Shown here: piece by piece, positions 24,427 through 32,521 of the stretch | Layout: every line of letters begins with the position of its first letter | How positions within the stretch are numbered: position 1 is the first letter of the stretch | Assembly: GCA_038228295.1 (NCBI GenBank) | Contig: JBBRPH010000006.1 | Coordinates: 1 to 64,000 of the forward strand | From: JAICKM01 sp038228295 | GTDB lineage: Bacteria; Chloroflexota; Chloroflexia; QHBQ01; JAICKM01 | Length of the DNA stretch: 64,000 nucleotides | Direction of reading: 5' to 3' | The notes under the pieces: model-generated | Database searches by the model: none | The model's input: the letters and a program-made list of their open reading frames with translations, nothing else | Told to the model about the DNA's origin: nothing | Program-made: the position numbers and the translations under genes

Positions 24427-25731
24427 CTAATCCACCCGGTAGTCACGCACAGCGGTGGAGCGCAGAGCGACGAGGGCAGTGACGATCAGCACGCCGAGGC
24501 CGCCGGTGATCGCGGCCCACGGTGCCGTGGCATACTTGGCGATGATGCTGCCTTCCATTTCACCGAGTTGCGGACCGCCCATGAAAAAGATCATGTTGAC
24601 CGAAGTCATGCGCCCGCGCAATTCGTCGGGGGTGGCGAGTTGGCGGATCGTCTGGCGCATCACCATGCTCACCGTGTCCGCCGCGCCGGTGCCCGCCAGC
24701 GCCAGCAACGCCAGCCAGTAGTTATTGGTCAGCCCGAAGACGACCCAGGCCACGCCATAAGCCGCCACGCCCCATAGCACCGCCGCGCCCTGGCGGTGGA
24801 TCGTCGGCAACCCGGTGATCACCAGCGCCGTCACTACCGCGCCGATGCTGGGCGCGGCCAGCAGGAAGCCCAGCCCCTCCGCGCCGACGTGCAGAATATC
24901 GGTCGCGAAAATCGGCATCAGCGACATCGAAGCGCCAAAGAAGGTGGCGAAAAAGTCGAGCAGCATAGTGCCGCGCATGATCGGGTGGCCGAAGACGAAG
25001 CGTAGCCCCGTCATCGCCGCACTCAGGCTGACATCCCGCACCTCGGCCGGCGCAGTGCGCGTGTGCATCAGCAGCAGCGACGCGACGACGGCCAGGAACG
25101 ACACAGCATCCACCACGTAAACGGTCCCTACACCGTCCGTCCCGAAGGCCCGCGTGGCCGCGCCGATGATCAGGCCGCCCAGCGCCGGGCCAATCACTGC
25201 CGCGATCTGCCACGAGGTCACGCTCAGGCTGATCGCGTTGGGCAGGTCAGCGCGTGGCACTAGCGCCGGGATGAGGGCCGAGCGGGTCGGATTGGCAAAC
25301 GCCGTCACCGCTCCTTGCACAGCGGCCGTCGCAAAAAACACGCCGACTACGATCACGCCGGTCAGCGTGGTCAGCGCCAACGTGGCCGAGGTGAGCATCA
25401 AGACGACTTGGCAGCCGAGCAGCAGCTTACGGCGGTCCACGGTGTCGGCGATTACGCCGCCGTAGAGCGAGAATAGCACCAGCGGCACGACCGTGAACAG
25501 CCCGACGAGGCCGAGCATCAGCGGGTTGTGGGTCAACTGGTAGATCTGCCAGCCAATCGCCACGCTGCTCATCTGTGAGCCGATCAGCGAGAGGAAGCTG
25601 CCGAACCAATAGAGGCGATAATCACGATAGCGAAACGCGGCAAAACGTGCGCCAATGACGGGCGCGGGCGGTTCGGGTGTTTCTGTGGGCGGGGTAATAG
25701 GCGCTGGTGGAGGAGAGGTAGCAGTAGCCAT
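24427..25731 (-). CDS. MFS transporter of the EntS/MFS_3 exporter type
   Basis: 434 residues with twelve predicted helices after a Pro-rich cytosolic N-terminus. FRYRDYRLYWFGSFLSLIGS, GVIADTVDRRKLLLGCQ and NPTRSALIPALVPRADLPNA are characteristic of the MFS_3 family (enterobactin exporter EntS and relatives). It likely exports a small hydrophobic compound; the substrate is unknown. The ATG at 25731 has a -10 TACAAT ending six bases upstream and no Shine-Dalgarno sequence, so it is probably leaderless. It is divergent from mltG. Confidence 0.9.
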   Translation of the reverse strand: MATATSPPPAPITPPTETPEPPAPVIGARFAAFRYRDYRLYWFGSFLSLIGSQMSSVAIGWQIYQLTHNPLMLGLVGLFTVVPLVLFSLYGGVIADTVDRRKLLLGCQVVLMLTSATLALTTLTGVIVVGVFFATAAVQGAVTAFANPTRSALIPALVPRADLPNAISLSVTSWQIAAVIGPALGGLIIGAATRAFGTDGVGTVYVVDAVSFLAVVASLLLMHTRTAPAEVRDVSLSAAMTGLRFVFGHPIMRGTMLLDFFATFFGASMSLMPIFATDILHVGAEGLGFLLAAPSIGAVVTALVITGLPTIHRQGAAVLWGVAAYGVAWVVFGLTNNYWLALLALAGTGAADTVSMVMRQTIRQLATPDELRGRMTSVNMIFFMGGPQLGEMEGSIIAKYATAPWAAITGGLGVLIVTALVALRSTAVRDYRVD

Positions 25732-25737
25732 ACAGCT

Positions 25738-25743
25738 ATTGTA
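25738..25743 (-). promoter_or_regulatory. -10 element of leaderless MFS gene
   Basis: GGTACAAT on the minus strand with TACAAT at 25743-25738, six bases before the ATG (25731). No clear -35. Confidence 0.55.
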
Positions 25744-25767
25744 CCACATTCTTTCCGACTAGCAGTG

Positions 25768-25797
25768 TTGCCGGGCTGACGTTTGATCTGGTACAAT
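25768..25797 (+). promoter_or_regulatory. Promoter of leaderless mltG
   Basis: TTGCCG (25768-25773), 18 bases, TACAAT (25792-25797), then GCGATT and the ATG at 25804. Confidence 0.6.
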
Positions 25798-25803
25798 GCG
25801 ATT

Positions 25804-26844
25804 ATGAGACTGGTGGCACGGTTGTTTCGCTATCTCCTAGGTGTAGGCGTGATCCTCTGTACGATTGCCGCCGGTATCGCTATTTATGCCTACACAGACC
25901 TGAACCGCCCAACCAAGCCGGCCGACACCACCCAGCAACTGTTCACCATCCAAACCGATGAAAGCGTAGCCTCGATTGCTGCCCGGCTCGAAGCGCAGCA
26001 CCTGATCGGCTCGGCGATGATGTTCCGGCTGGATCTCAGGTTTCGCGGGGTCGAAGCCGCGATAAAAGCCGGCGACTTCCAGCTCTCGCCCGGCCAGAGT
26101 CCGCAGTCGATCATGGACACGATCACGCGCACACCCAGCACGATGATGACCCAGGTGCTAATCCCCGAAGGCTGGCGCAGCGGACAGATCGCCGATAAAC
26201 TAGCGACCGCCGACCTGATCGACCGCAATCGTTTCCTGGCGCTGACCCTGACCGGCACCTTTAGCTACGATTTCTTGCCCGACCGGCCTAGCGGCGGCGA
26301 TATTGAAGGCTACCTGTTTCCTGACACCTACAGCTTCCCGCAGCACGGGGCCAACCGTGAGCAGCGCGTGTTGGACATCATGCTGGCGAATTTTGGCAAG
26401 CGCGTCACGCCCGCCATCCGCCAAGCCGCCCATGACCAAGGCTACACGTTGCACCAGATCGTCACGCTGGCCTCGATCATCGAACGCGAGGCGCAACTGC
26501 CCACCGAGCGCCCGCTCATCGCCGGTGTGTTCTACAACCGGCTCAAAATCGGTATGAAGCTGGATGCCGATCCGACCACCCAGTATGCGCTGGGCAGCCC
26601 AGCGGATTGGTGGCCCTACCTGCGGCTTGACCCCAATACGGTAGACAATCCCTACAACACCTACGTCCACACCGGACTGCCGCCTGGACCGATCAGCAAC
26701 CCCGGCTTGGCCGCGATCCAGGCCGCCGTGGCCCCGGCCCAGCACAACTACCTCTACTTCGTCGCCTGCGGCAACGGCAGCCATGCCTTTGCCACGACGC
26801 TCGAAGAACACGAACGCAACCGCGTGCGCTGCGGCAACCGCTGA
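25804..26844 (+). CDS. mltG: Endolytic transglycosylase MltG
   Basis: 346 residues. A single N-terminal membrane helix (about 12-33) is followed by a LysM-like segment (VASIAARLEAQHLIGS) and the YceG domain with YLFPDTYSFPQ, LASIIEREAQLPTERPLIAG (catalytic Glu), GVFYNRL, LDADPTTQY, YNTYVHTGLPPGPISNPG. It cleaves nascent peptidoglycan and releases glycan strands at the membrane. The ATG at 25804 was preferred over an upstream in-frame ATG at 25783 because -10 TACAAT lies between them. Confidence 0.95.
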   Translation: MRLVARLFRYLLGVGVILCTIAAGIAIYAYTDLNRPTKPADTTQQLFTIQTDESVASIAARLEAQHLIGSAMMFRLDLRFRGVEAAIKAGDFQLSPGQSPQSIMDTITRTPSTMMTQVLIPEGWRSGQIADKLATADLIDRNRFLALTLTGTFSYDFLPDRPSGGDIEGYLFPDTYSFPQHGANREQRVLDIMLANFGKRVTPAIRQAAHDQGYTLHQIVTLASIIEREAQLPTERPLIAGVFYNRLKIGMKLDADPTTQYALGSPADWWPYLRLDPNTVDNPYNTYVHTGLPPGPISNPGLAAIQAAVAPAQHNYLYFVACGNGSHAFATTLEEHERNRVRCGNR

Positions 26845-26848
26845 CAGA

Positions 26849-26948
26849 GTTCTGAGTTCTGAGTTCTGAGTTCTGAATTGACGACTGACGACTGCCGACT
26901 GCCGACCGACGACCGACAACTGACGACTGACGACTGACGACTGACGAT
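26849..26948. repeat. Two adjacent heptanucleotide tandem repeat arrays
   Basis: Four perfect copies of GTTCTGA (26849-26876) are followed after two bases by ten copies of a TGACGAC-type heptamer with scattered substitutions (26879-26948). The second array runs directly into the predicted TTG start of the prepilin peptidase gene. Such heptamer arrays occur in intergenic regions of cyanobacteria and some Chloroflexota. Confidence 0.85.
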
Positions 26949-27788
26949 TTGCTAGAATTACTGAGCGTACTAGGCGCGCTGATCCTCGGCCTGCTGGCGG
27001 GCAGTGGGGTGGCGACTGTGGCGGCACGGTTGCCACTGGGCGCACCCTTGTGGGGGCCGCCGATCTGCGTGCGGCGGGGGGTGCGCCTGCCGTGGGCCGA
27101 CGCACTGCCTATCGTCGGCTATCTGCGGCGCGGCGGGCGGTGTCGCGTCTGCGGCGCGCGGCTACCGCGCTGGTGGCCGCTGACCGAGGCGGCGCTGGCG
27201 CTGGGCGCGCTGCTGGCCTATCTCGCGGCGGGCGGCTGGAGCGTGCTGTTCGCCCTCTATCTGGCCGATGTAGCCGTGCTGCTATTGATCCTGATCATGG
27301 ATTGGCGGCGGCACGAGATTTACACGGTGGTGCTGCTGGCCGGGGGAATGCTGGGGATTCTCGGTGGGTTTGTGCCGGCCTTCGGTCTTGCACTGCCCAC
27401 GCTGGGGATCGGCGCGGCGGTCGGTGGCGGCTTCATGCTGGTCCTCTACGGCCTGGGTCGCCTACTAGGCCGCCTACGTTACGGTGGGCGCGAGGCGCTG
27501 GCCTGGGGCGATGTCGAGCTGGCCGTTATGCTGGGCCTGCTGGGCGGCTTCCCCGGCATCATCTCCACGCTGTTCTGGGGTCCGATTGTCGGCGTACTGC
27601 TGTTCATCCGCCGGGGTCTCGGCACCTATTTTCCTTTTGCGCCGGGGCTGTGCATCGTGATGATGATCTATCTGCTCACGCACACCAGCCACACGCCAAT
27701 CTGGGATACCTTACGCCTACCGCTGCTGGTGAATATCATCGCCTTTATCGGCACTATTATCGGCAAGCTAATCGGCCGCGTTTTTTAG
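26949..27788 (+). CDS. Prepilin peptidase (type IV leader peptidase, A24 family)
   Basis: 279 residues as read from a TTG codon. It is a polytopic membrane protein with one CxxC pair (GRCRVCGARLPRWWPLTEAA) in the cytosolic loop, followed by the two aspartate motifs of A24 peptidases (ILIMDWRRHEIYT and ALAWGDVELAVMLGLLGG). It processes type IV pilin-like leader peptides. The start is uncertain: no Shine-Dalgarno is visible because the heptamer repeats occupy the leader, and TAGAAT at 26953 could be a -10 with a slightly later start. It ends 7 bases before folD and is probably co-transcribed. Confidence 0.8.
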   Translation: MLELLSVLGALILGLLAGSGVATVAARLPLGAPLWGPPICVRRGVRLPWADALPIVGYLRRGGRCRVCGARLPRWWPLTEAALALGALLAYLAAGGWSVLFALYLADVAVLLLILIMDWRRHEIYTVVLLAGGMLGILGGFVPAFGLALPTLGIGAAVGGGFMLVLYGLGRLLGRLRYGGREALAWGDVELAVMLGLLGGFPGIISTLFWGPIVGVLLFIRRGLGTYFPFAPGLCIVMMIYLLTHTSHTPIWDTLRLPLLVNIIAFIGTIIGKLIGRVF

Positions 27789-27795
27789 GAGCCTC

Positions 27796-28716
27796 ATGAC
27801 GGATACCCCCGGCGCGATAACGCCCGGTGCCTTGCCTCCTGCCGGGGCGCTGATCCTCGACGGCCGAGCGCTGGCTGCCGAACTGCGTGCGCAGGCCGCC
27901 ACCATTGTGGCCGACCTCAAGCGCCAGTATCGCGTGCTGCCCGGCTTAGCAGTCGTCTTGGTCGGTGATGACCCCGCGTCGCGCGGCTACCTGCGCATGA
28001 TCCGTAAAACCTGCCACACCGTGGACCTGCCCGTGGAGCTGATCGAACTGCCCGTACGCGCCACCCGCAGCCTGATCCAGGCTGAAGTGGCCCGCCTCAA
28101 CGTGCTGCACTCGGTCGCCGGGGTGATCGTGCAAATGCCGTTGCCGCCGCCGCACGGCCCGGAAACCGTCAGCGAGGTGCTGGACCCCGCCAAAGATGTG
28201 GACGGCATCCATCCCGAAAACGCCGGACGGCTGACGCTGGGCTATAGCGGCCTCGACTACTTTGTGCCGCCTACGCCCCAAGCCGGTTTGGCCTTGCTGG
28301 CGCGGCATGGAATCTCCCTGGCCGGCAAGACCGCGCTGGTGATTGGCCGCTCCGCCGTGGTGGGTCGGCCGCTGGGCCAAATGCTACAGGCCGCCAACGC
28401 CACGGTCATCTTGGCCCACTCCTACACCCCGCCAGCCGTGCTACACCGCCTGCTGGCCGAAGCCGACGTGGTGGCCTGCGCGGTAGGCAAACCCGGCTTC
28501 GTGCGCGGTGCCTGGCTCAAACCCGGCGCGGTCGTGCTCGACTTCGGCGCGGGCGTGATCGACGGCGTGATGCACGGTGATGTGGAGTTCGCCACGGCCC
28601 AGCAGGTCGCCGGCGCGATCACGCCCGTCCCCGGCGGCATCGGCCCCGTCACCAATCTGATGCTGGTGCTAAACACGATCAAAGCCGCCCGCCGAATGTT
28701 GCACGAGTGGAGTTGA
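27796..28716 (+). CDS. folD: FolD-type methylenetetrahydrofolate dehydrogenase/cyclohydrolase lacking the catalytic lysine
   Basis: 306 residues. GDDPASRGYLRMIRKTC, VQMPLPPPHG, KDVDGIHPENAGRL, GRSAVVGRPLGQML and PVPGGIGPVTNLML are FolD signatures. In E. coli FolD the conserved Tyr50 is followed four residues later by Lys54, which is essential for cyclohydrolase activity. Here Tyr65 is followed four residues later by Ile69 (codon ATC at 28000), with the next lysine at 71. The conserved Gln and Asp are kept. The enzyme may therefore be dehydrogenase-only, or may use the shifted lysine. It lies near fhs, which makes 10-formyl-THF independently. GGAG precedes the ATG. Confidence 0.93.
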   Translation: MTDTPGAITPGALPPAGALILDGRALAAELRAQAATIVADLKRQYRVLPGLAVVLVGDDPASRGYLRMIRKTCHTVDLPVELIELPVRATRSLIQAEVARLNVLHSVAGVIVQMPLPPPHGPETVSEVLDPAKDVDGIHPENAGRLTLGYSGLDYFVPPTPQAGLALLARHGISLAGKTALVIGRSAVVGRPLGQMLQAANATVILAHSYTPPAVLHRLLAEADVVACAVGKPGFVRGAWLKPGAVVLDFGAGVIDGVMHGDVEFATAQQVAGAITPVPGGIGPVTNLMLVLNTIKAARRMLHEWS

Positions 28717-28727
28717 GGGGCTATACT
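28699..28727 (+). promoter_or_regulatory. Promoter inside the end of folD driving the AT-rich islet
   Basis: TTGCAC (28699-28704), 17 bases, TATACT (28722-28727). It lies over the last codons of folD and about 45 bases before the next start. Confidence 0.6.
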
Positions 28728-28773
28728 ACCCACGAGGGTGATTTGGCAAAACATTAGATTAGGAGTCTATTAG

Positions 28774-29736
28774 ATGCGTAGATTCACAATGCGAAAATCC
28801 CTGTTTCTGCTCACCATTTTCGTGATAGGGATAATCATGCTCCCGAAATCACATGGAGTGCTTGCGGCCCCCACAAGTCCGGGTACCGCCTATTATGTAG
28901 ATCAGCACTGGGGTGATTCATTAACTTGGAATGGACCTACCGGCTTTTATGCATACCAGTTTGGCTATGGCGTACAGCCTGGTAGCCCGGTCCCTATAAT
29001 TTTCCTTGATTTCGGTCGGCAACTTTATGAAGATAATATCTGGAAGAATAGTCTTGTCTATGGTGGTGCCCATGTCTCTACTTACTGTGCGTCATGTTGG
29101 GTACATCTTGTGGCTCAGGACTTTATTCAAGGCTACAATGACAATCCAGACCATGCTGTTGCAAGCATCGCAGTAGGGACAAATAACGGCAACTATCCGT
29201 GGGCTTGTAACGACACACTGGATTGGAATAATTCGGGTCAAGCATGGGGTTTACTTATCACTGGGTTAGTAGCACCTAGTAAAGTGGTTCTAAGGAGTGG
29301 CAATGATATAGAATCATGGAATGGTACTTCTGGGTTTGGAACTTGGGTTGCTTGTGGGTCGGGAGCCGAAACTTGGTATGACGGCTATGACTCCAATACG
29401 GGCACACCGAATTTTAATTTCGGTAGCAATGGTAACACTGAATATAATACTCTATAGTCTATACCACAAGTTTTTAATGTCTCTTATGGAAAGCCGACAG
29501 CTTACGTTTATCCACAGATTTACTGTGATGGACAGCAGCAATCCTGGGTCGGAATCCGTCAGGCAGATAATATGCCTTTCAACGGTGTGACCTCAGATAA
29601 CGCATATAGCGTTGTTTGTAGTAAAAGAACTGTGCGAACCTATTCGTGGCAATCTGCCTGGAGTGTCTTTAACAACAGTCTTGTAGCTGCTGGATTCTCA
29701 GGCTCTCTAACCGAATCTGTAGCGAATTTCCACTAA
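28774..29736 (+). pseudogene. Secreted unknown protein interrupted by an in-frame TAG
   Basis: The frame opens at ATG 28774 (AGGAG upstream) with a signal peptide ending near GVLAAP. It runs 227 residues rich in Trp, Tyr, Asn and Gly (AYYVDQHWGDSLTWNGPTGF) and meets TAG at 29455-29457. The same frame then continues without interruption for 92 more codons to TAA at 29734, with similar composition (for example YPQIYCDGQQQSWVGIRQAD). It looks like one protein of about 320 residues with a nonsense codon. I do not recognise the family. The region is visibly AT-rich compared with its neighbours. Confidence 0.7.
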
Positions 29737-29767
29737 ACTGGTTTTCCAGAATAACAGGGGGATAAAG

Positions 29768-30421
29768 ATGATTGTTCAACAAAAAAGAACGTGGCTACTA
29801 GCCTTAAGTACTTTAGCATTAACGGCCATCATAGTGTGCATCTGGTATATTCAGCCGCACAAAGTAACTGCTGATACCCCCTGTCCTTCGGATTGGGCTC
29901 AATCGAGTTCTCGTGAAGTACGGGATCGCTGTGCTGAACAAAAGCAGCTAGTCTCTGTGCAACATGATCAGCAGGAGCTGGTAGAAAAGGCACGACAGCC
30001 TTATGTACAACGGTGGCCGGGTTTCACGCCTCAGAAACTCCAGAAACCAACAGGCACGGACGTAAGTCCACATGAAATCCCCTTGCAAAATGTCGCGGGG
30101 GGACCGGCTGCCATGCGATATGCAACGAGTGTGTGGCAAATTGATTATGTAACCAACCGTGATCAGACTGCATGGAGTCCCCTCGATATAGTGGCATCCG
30201 GTGGAGAAGGAAACGGACAAGTTACCTTACAAACTGTGTTGCTCAATCGGTTTACTTCTGATATGAGCCAGTATGAACATCTTTGGACCTGTCCGCAAGA
30301 TATTGGAGCAATTACCATTACTAGTGTGGCGGGCCTAAATGGTGTTCTGACCTTTAAAAGCTCTTCCGGGCAACACGGCAGTTTTAATATGGCACTAGAG
30401 AAGTGGGATTTCATTCCTTAA
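29768..30421 (+). CDS. Secreted or membrane-anchored unknown protein, AT-rich
   Basis: 217 residues. An N-terminal hydrophobic segment (about 9-27) acts as signal anchor or signal peptide. A helical Gln/Glu-rich stretch follows (about 45-75), then a beta-rich C-terminal part (VTLQTVLLNRFTSD, GVLTFKSSSGQHGSFN). No family is recognised. The start has GGGGGATAAAG upstream. With its interrupted neighbour it forms an AT-rich pair between folD and fhs, and the two may be functionally linked. Confidence 0.7.
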   Translation: MIVQQKRTWLLALSTLALTAIIVCIWYIQPHKVTADTPCPSDWAQSSSREVRDRCAEQKQLVSVQHDQQELVEKARQPYVQRWPGFTPQKLQKPTGTDVSPHEIPLQNVAGGPAAMRYATSVWQIDYVTNRDQTAWSPLDIVASGGEGNGQVTLQTVLLNRFTSDMSQYEHLWTCPQDIGAITITSVAGLNGVLTFKSSSGQHGSFNMALEKWDFIP

Positions 30422-30477
30422 GTATATTGAAGGGGTTTGACAACCTCATTCGGTAATAGATATATTTTGGTGAGGTG

Positions 30478-30515
30478 ATTAGGAGAGGTTGGGCTATTGC
30501 CCGATCTCTCCTAAT
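30478..30515 (+). terminator. Hairpin closing the AT-rich islet
   Basis: Ten-base arms (ATTAGGAGAG at 30478-30487 and CTCTCCTAAT at 30506-30515) enclose an inner GGGC/GCCC stem with a TATT loop. No T-run follows. Confidence 0.65.
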
Positions 30516-30684
30516 GTCTGTATAGAGTAAGTAGTTCCTATGGTCTTTCTGTCTAAAGATAGCTAATATAATCCTTGTAGCGAAGCGTACAATGATAAAG
30601 CAGAATCCGCTTGTGCATGAGGCTGTCTACTGTTTAAAACTACACATCGCGCCTGTTCCAAAGTGCAAAGGAGCAAACCACCCC

Positions 30685-32385
30685 ATGAGCTTTCCCACCG
30701 ACCTGGAGATTTCGCGCGCGGCGCGGATGCAGCCAATCACCGAGATCGCCGCCGGCATGGGCCTGGAGCCGGACGATCTGGAACTGTATGGGCCGTATAA
30801 GGCAAAGGTGCGGTTGAGCGCGCTGGCGAAGCTGGCGGGGCGACCGGATGCGCGCTATGTGGATGTAACGGCGATTACGCCGACCCCGCTGGGTGAGGGC
30901 AAGACGACGACGACGGTAGGCATCGGCGAGGGCTTCAAGCACCTGGGCAAGCGCAGCGTGGTGGCGATTCGGCAGCCTTCGATGGGACCGATTTTCGGCA
31001 TCAAGGGCGGCGCGGCGGGCGGCGGCTACAGCCAGGTGGTGCCGATGGAAGACTTTAATCTGCACCTGACCGGCGATATTCATGCCATCGGCGCGGCGCA
31101 TAATCTGGCGGCAGCATTTCTCGATGCCTCGTTGCTACACGGCAACCCGCTGGGCATGGATCCGCTAACCGTCACCTGGAAGCGCGTGGTAGACATCAAC
31201 GACCGCGCCCTGCGCGCGATCGTGATCGGGCTAGGCGGCAAGGAAAACGGCGTGCCGCGCGAGAGCGGTTTCGACATCACTGTGGCCTCCGAGGTCATGG
31301 CGATCCTGGCCCTCTGCACCAATATCCACGACCTACGCGCACGCCTGGGGCGCTGCGTGGTCGCCCAGCGCTACGACGGCAGACTCGTCACGCTGGAAGA
31401 CCTCCATGTGGCCGGAGCGATGACGGCGCTGCTGCGCGACGCGATCAAGCCGACACTGATGCAGACGCTGGAGAACACGCCCGCGCTAGTCCACTGCGGG
31501 CCGTTCGCCAATATCGCCCACGGCAATTCGTCGGTGTTGGCCGATCTGATCGGGCGCAAGTGCGGCGACTACCTGATCACCGAAAGCGGCTTCGGGGCCG
31601 ATATGGGCATGGAAAAGTTTATGGATATTAAGTGCCGGGTCAGCGGCATGGTCCCCGATGTGGCGGTGCTGGTCGCCACGGTGCGCGCGCTCAAGATGCA
31701 CAGCGGCCACTACCGGGTCGTGGCCGGCAAGCCGCTTGACCCGCGCTTGGAGCAGGAAGACCTGGCCGCGCTGCATGAGGGCATGAGCAACCTGGTCGCC
31801 CAGGTCGAAAATGTCGGGCGCTTCGGCGTACCGTGCGTGGTTTGTATCAATCGCTTCCCCGCCGACACGCCCGCCGAGATCGCCGCTATTCAGCAGGCCG
31901 CCCTAGCCGCCGGAGCCGTGGCCGCTGTGCCGTCTACGCACTTCGTGGACGGCGGGGCCGGCGCGGTCGCCTTGTGCGAGGCGATTGCCGCCGCCGCCGA
32001 GCAGCCCAGCAGTTTCCGCTTCCTCTACGAGCTAGATTGGCCGCTTAAACGCAAAATCGAGGCTATTGCCACCGGCGTGTACGGCGCAAGCGATGTGAGC
32101 TACGAGCCGGCGGCGGAGCGCAAACTGCGGCTCTATACCGAGCGCGGTTTCGGCAACCTGCCGATCTGCATGGCGAAAACCCACCTCAGCCTCTCACATG
32201 ACCCCAAGCTGATCGGGCGACCGCAGGGTTACACCCTGCCTATCCGCGATGTGAACCTCAGCGCAGGGGCGGGGTTCATCTATCCCCTGTGTGGGGATAT
32301 GCGAACGATGCCCGGCCTGGGCGCGCATCCGGGTGGCGCGAATATTGACATAGATGCCGACGGTAACGTCATCGGCTTGTTTTAG
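30685..32385 (+). CDS. fhs: Formate-tetrahydrofolate ligase
   Basis: 566 residues, the normal length. ITPTPLGEGKTTTTVGIGEG is the P-loop region, and RQPSMGPIFGIKGGAAGGGY, NLHLTGDIHAI and DINDRALR are conserved FTHFS segments. It makes 10-formyl-THF from formate, THF and ATP, feeding purine synthesis and the one-carbon pool. The start at 30685 has AAAGGAG 11 bases upstream; an in-frame ATG at 30592 has none and is less likely. A TATAAT at 30567-30572 may be its -10. It is separated from folD by the AT-rich insertion. Confidence 0.96.
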   Translation: MSFPTDLEISRAARMQPITEIAAGMGLEPDDLELYGPYKAKVRLSALAKLAGRPDARYVDVTAITPTPLGEGKTTTTVGIGEGFKHLGKRSVVAIRQPSMGPIFGIKGGAAGGGYSQVVPMEDFNLHLTGDIHAIGAAHNLAAAFLDASLLHGNPLGMDPLTVTWKRVVDINDRALRAIVIGLGGKENGVPRESGFDITVASEVMAILALCTNIHDLRARLGRCVVAQRYDGRLVTLEDLHVAGAMTALLRDAIKPTLMQTLENTPALVHCGPFANIAHGNSSVLADLIGRKCGDYLITESGFGADMGMEKFMDIKCRVSGMVPDVAVLVATVRALKMHSGHYRVVAGKPLDPRLEQEDLAALHEGMSNLVAQVENVGRFGVPCVVCINRFPADTPAEIAAIQQAALAAGAVAAVPSTHFVDGGAGAVALCEAIAAAAEQPSSFRFLYELDWPLKRKIEAIATGVYGASDVSYEPAAERKLRLYTERGFGNLPICMAKTHLSLSHDPKLIGRPQGYTLPIRDVNLSAGAGFIYPLCGDMRTMPGLGAHPGGANIDIDADGNVIGLF

Positions 32386-32405
32386 GCACGTAAATCGGCT
32401 ACAAT
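32377..32405 (+). promoter_or_regulatory. Promoter of the LTD surface protein gene
   Basis: TTGTTT (32377-32382, inside the end of fhs), 17 bases, TACAAT (32400-32405), giving a leader of about 110 bases. Confidence 0.6.
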
Positions 32406-32521
32406 TAGGCTACCGGGCGGGCGCGTGTCTCGGCGGTTCTGTTGTGCCGGTTGGACCGGCTACAGTCATCTCTGTTTACCACTAGGGGCCACGCACGCCC
32501 TCGCTGAAGGAGTCCATCCTG

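Noticed and set aside
26849..26948. Possible CRISPR array
   Set aside because: Units are seven bases with no unique spacers; these are plain tandem heptamers.
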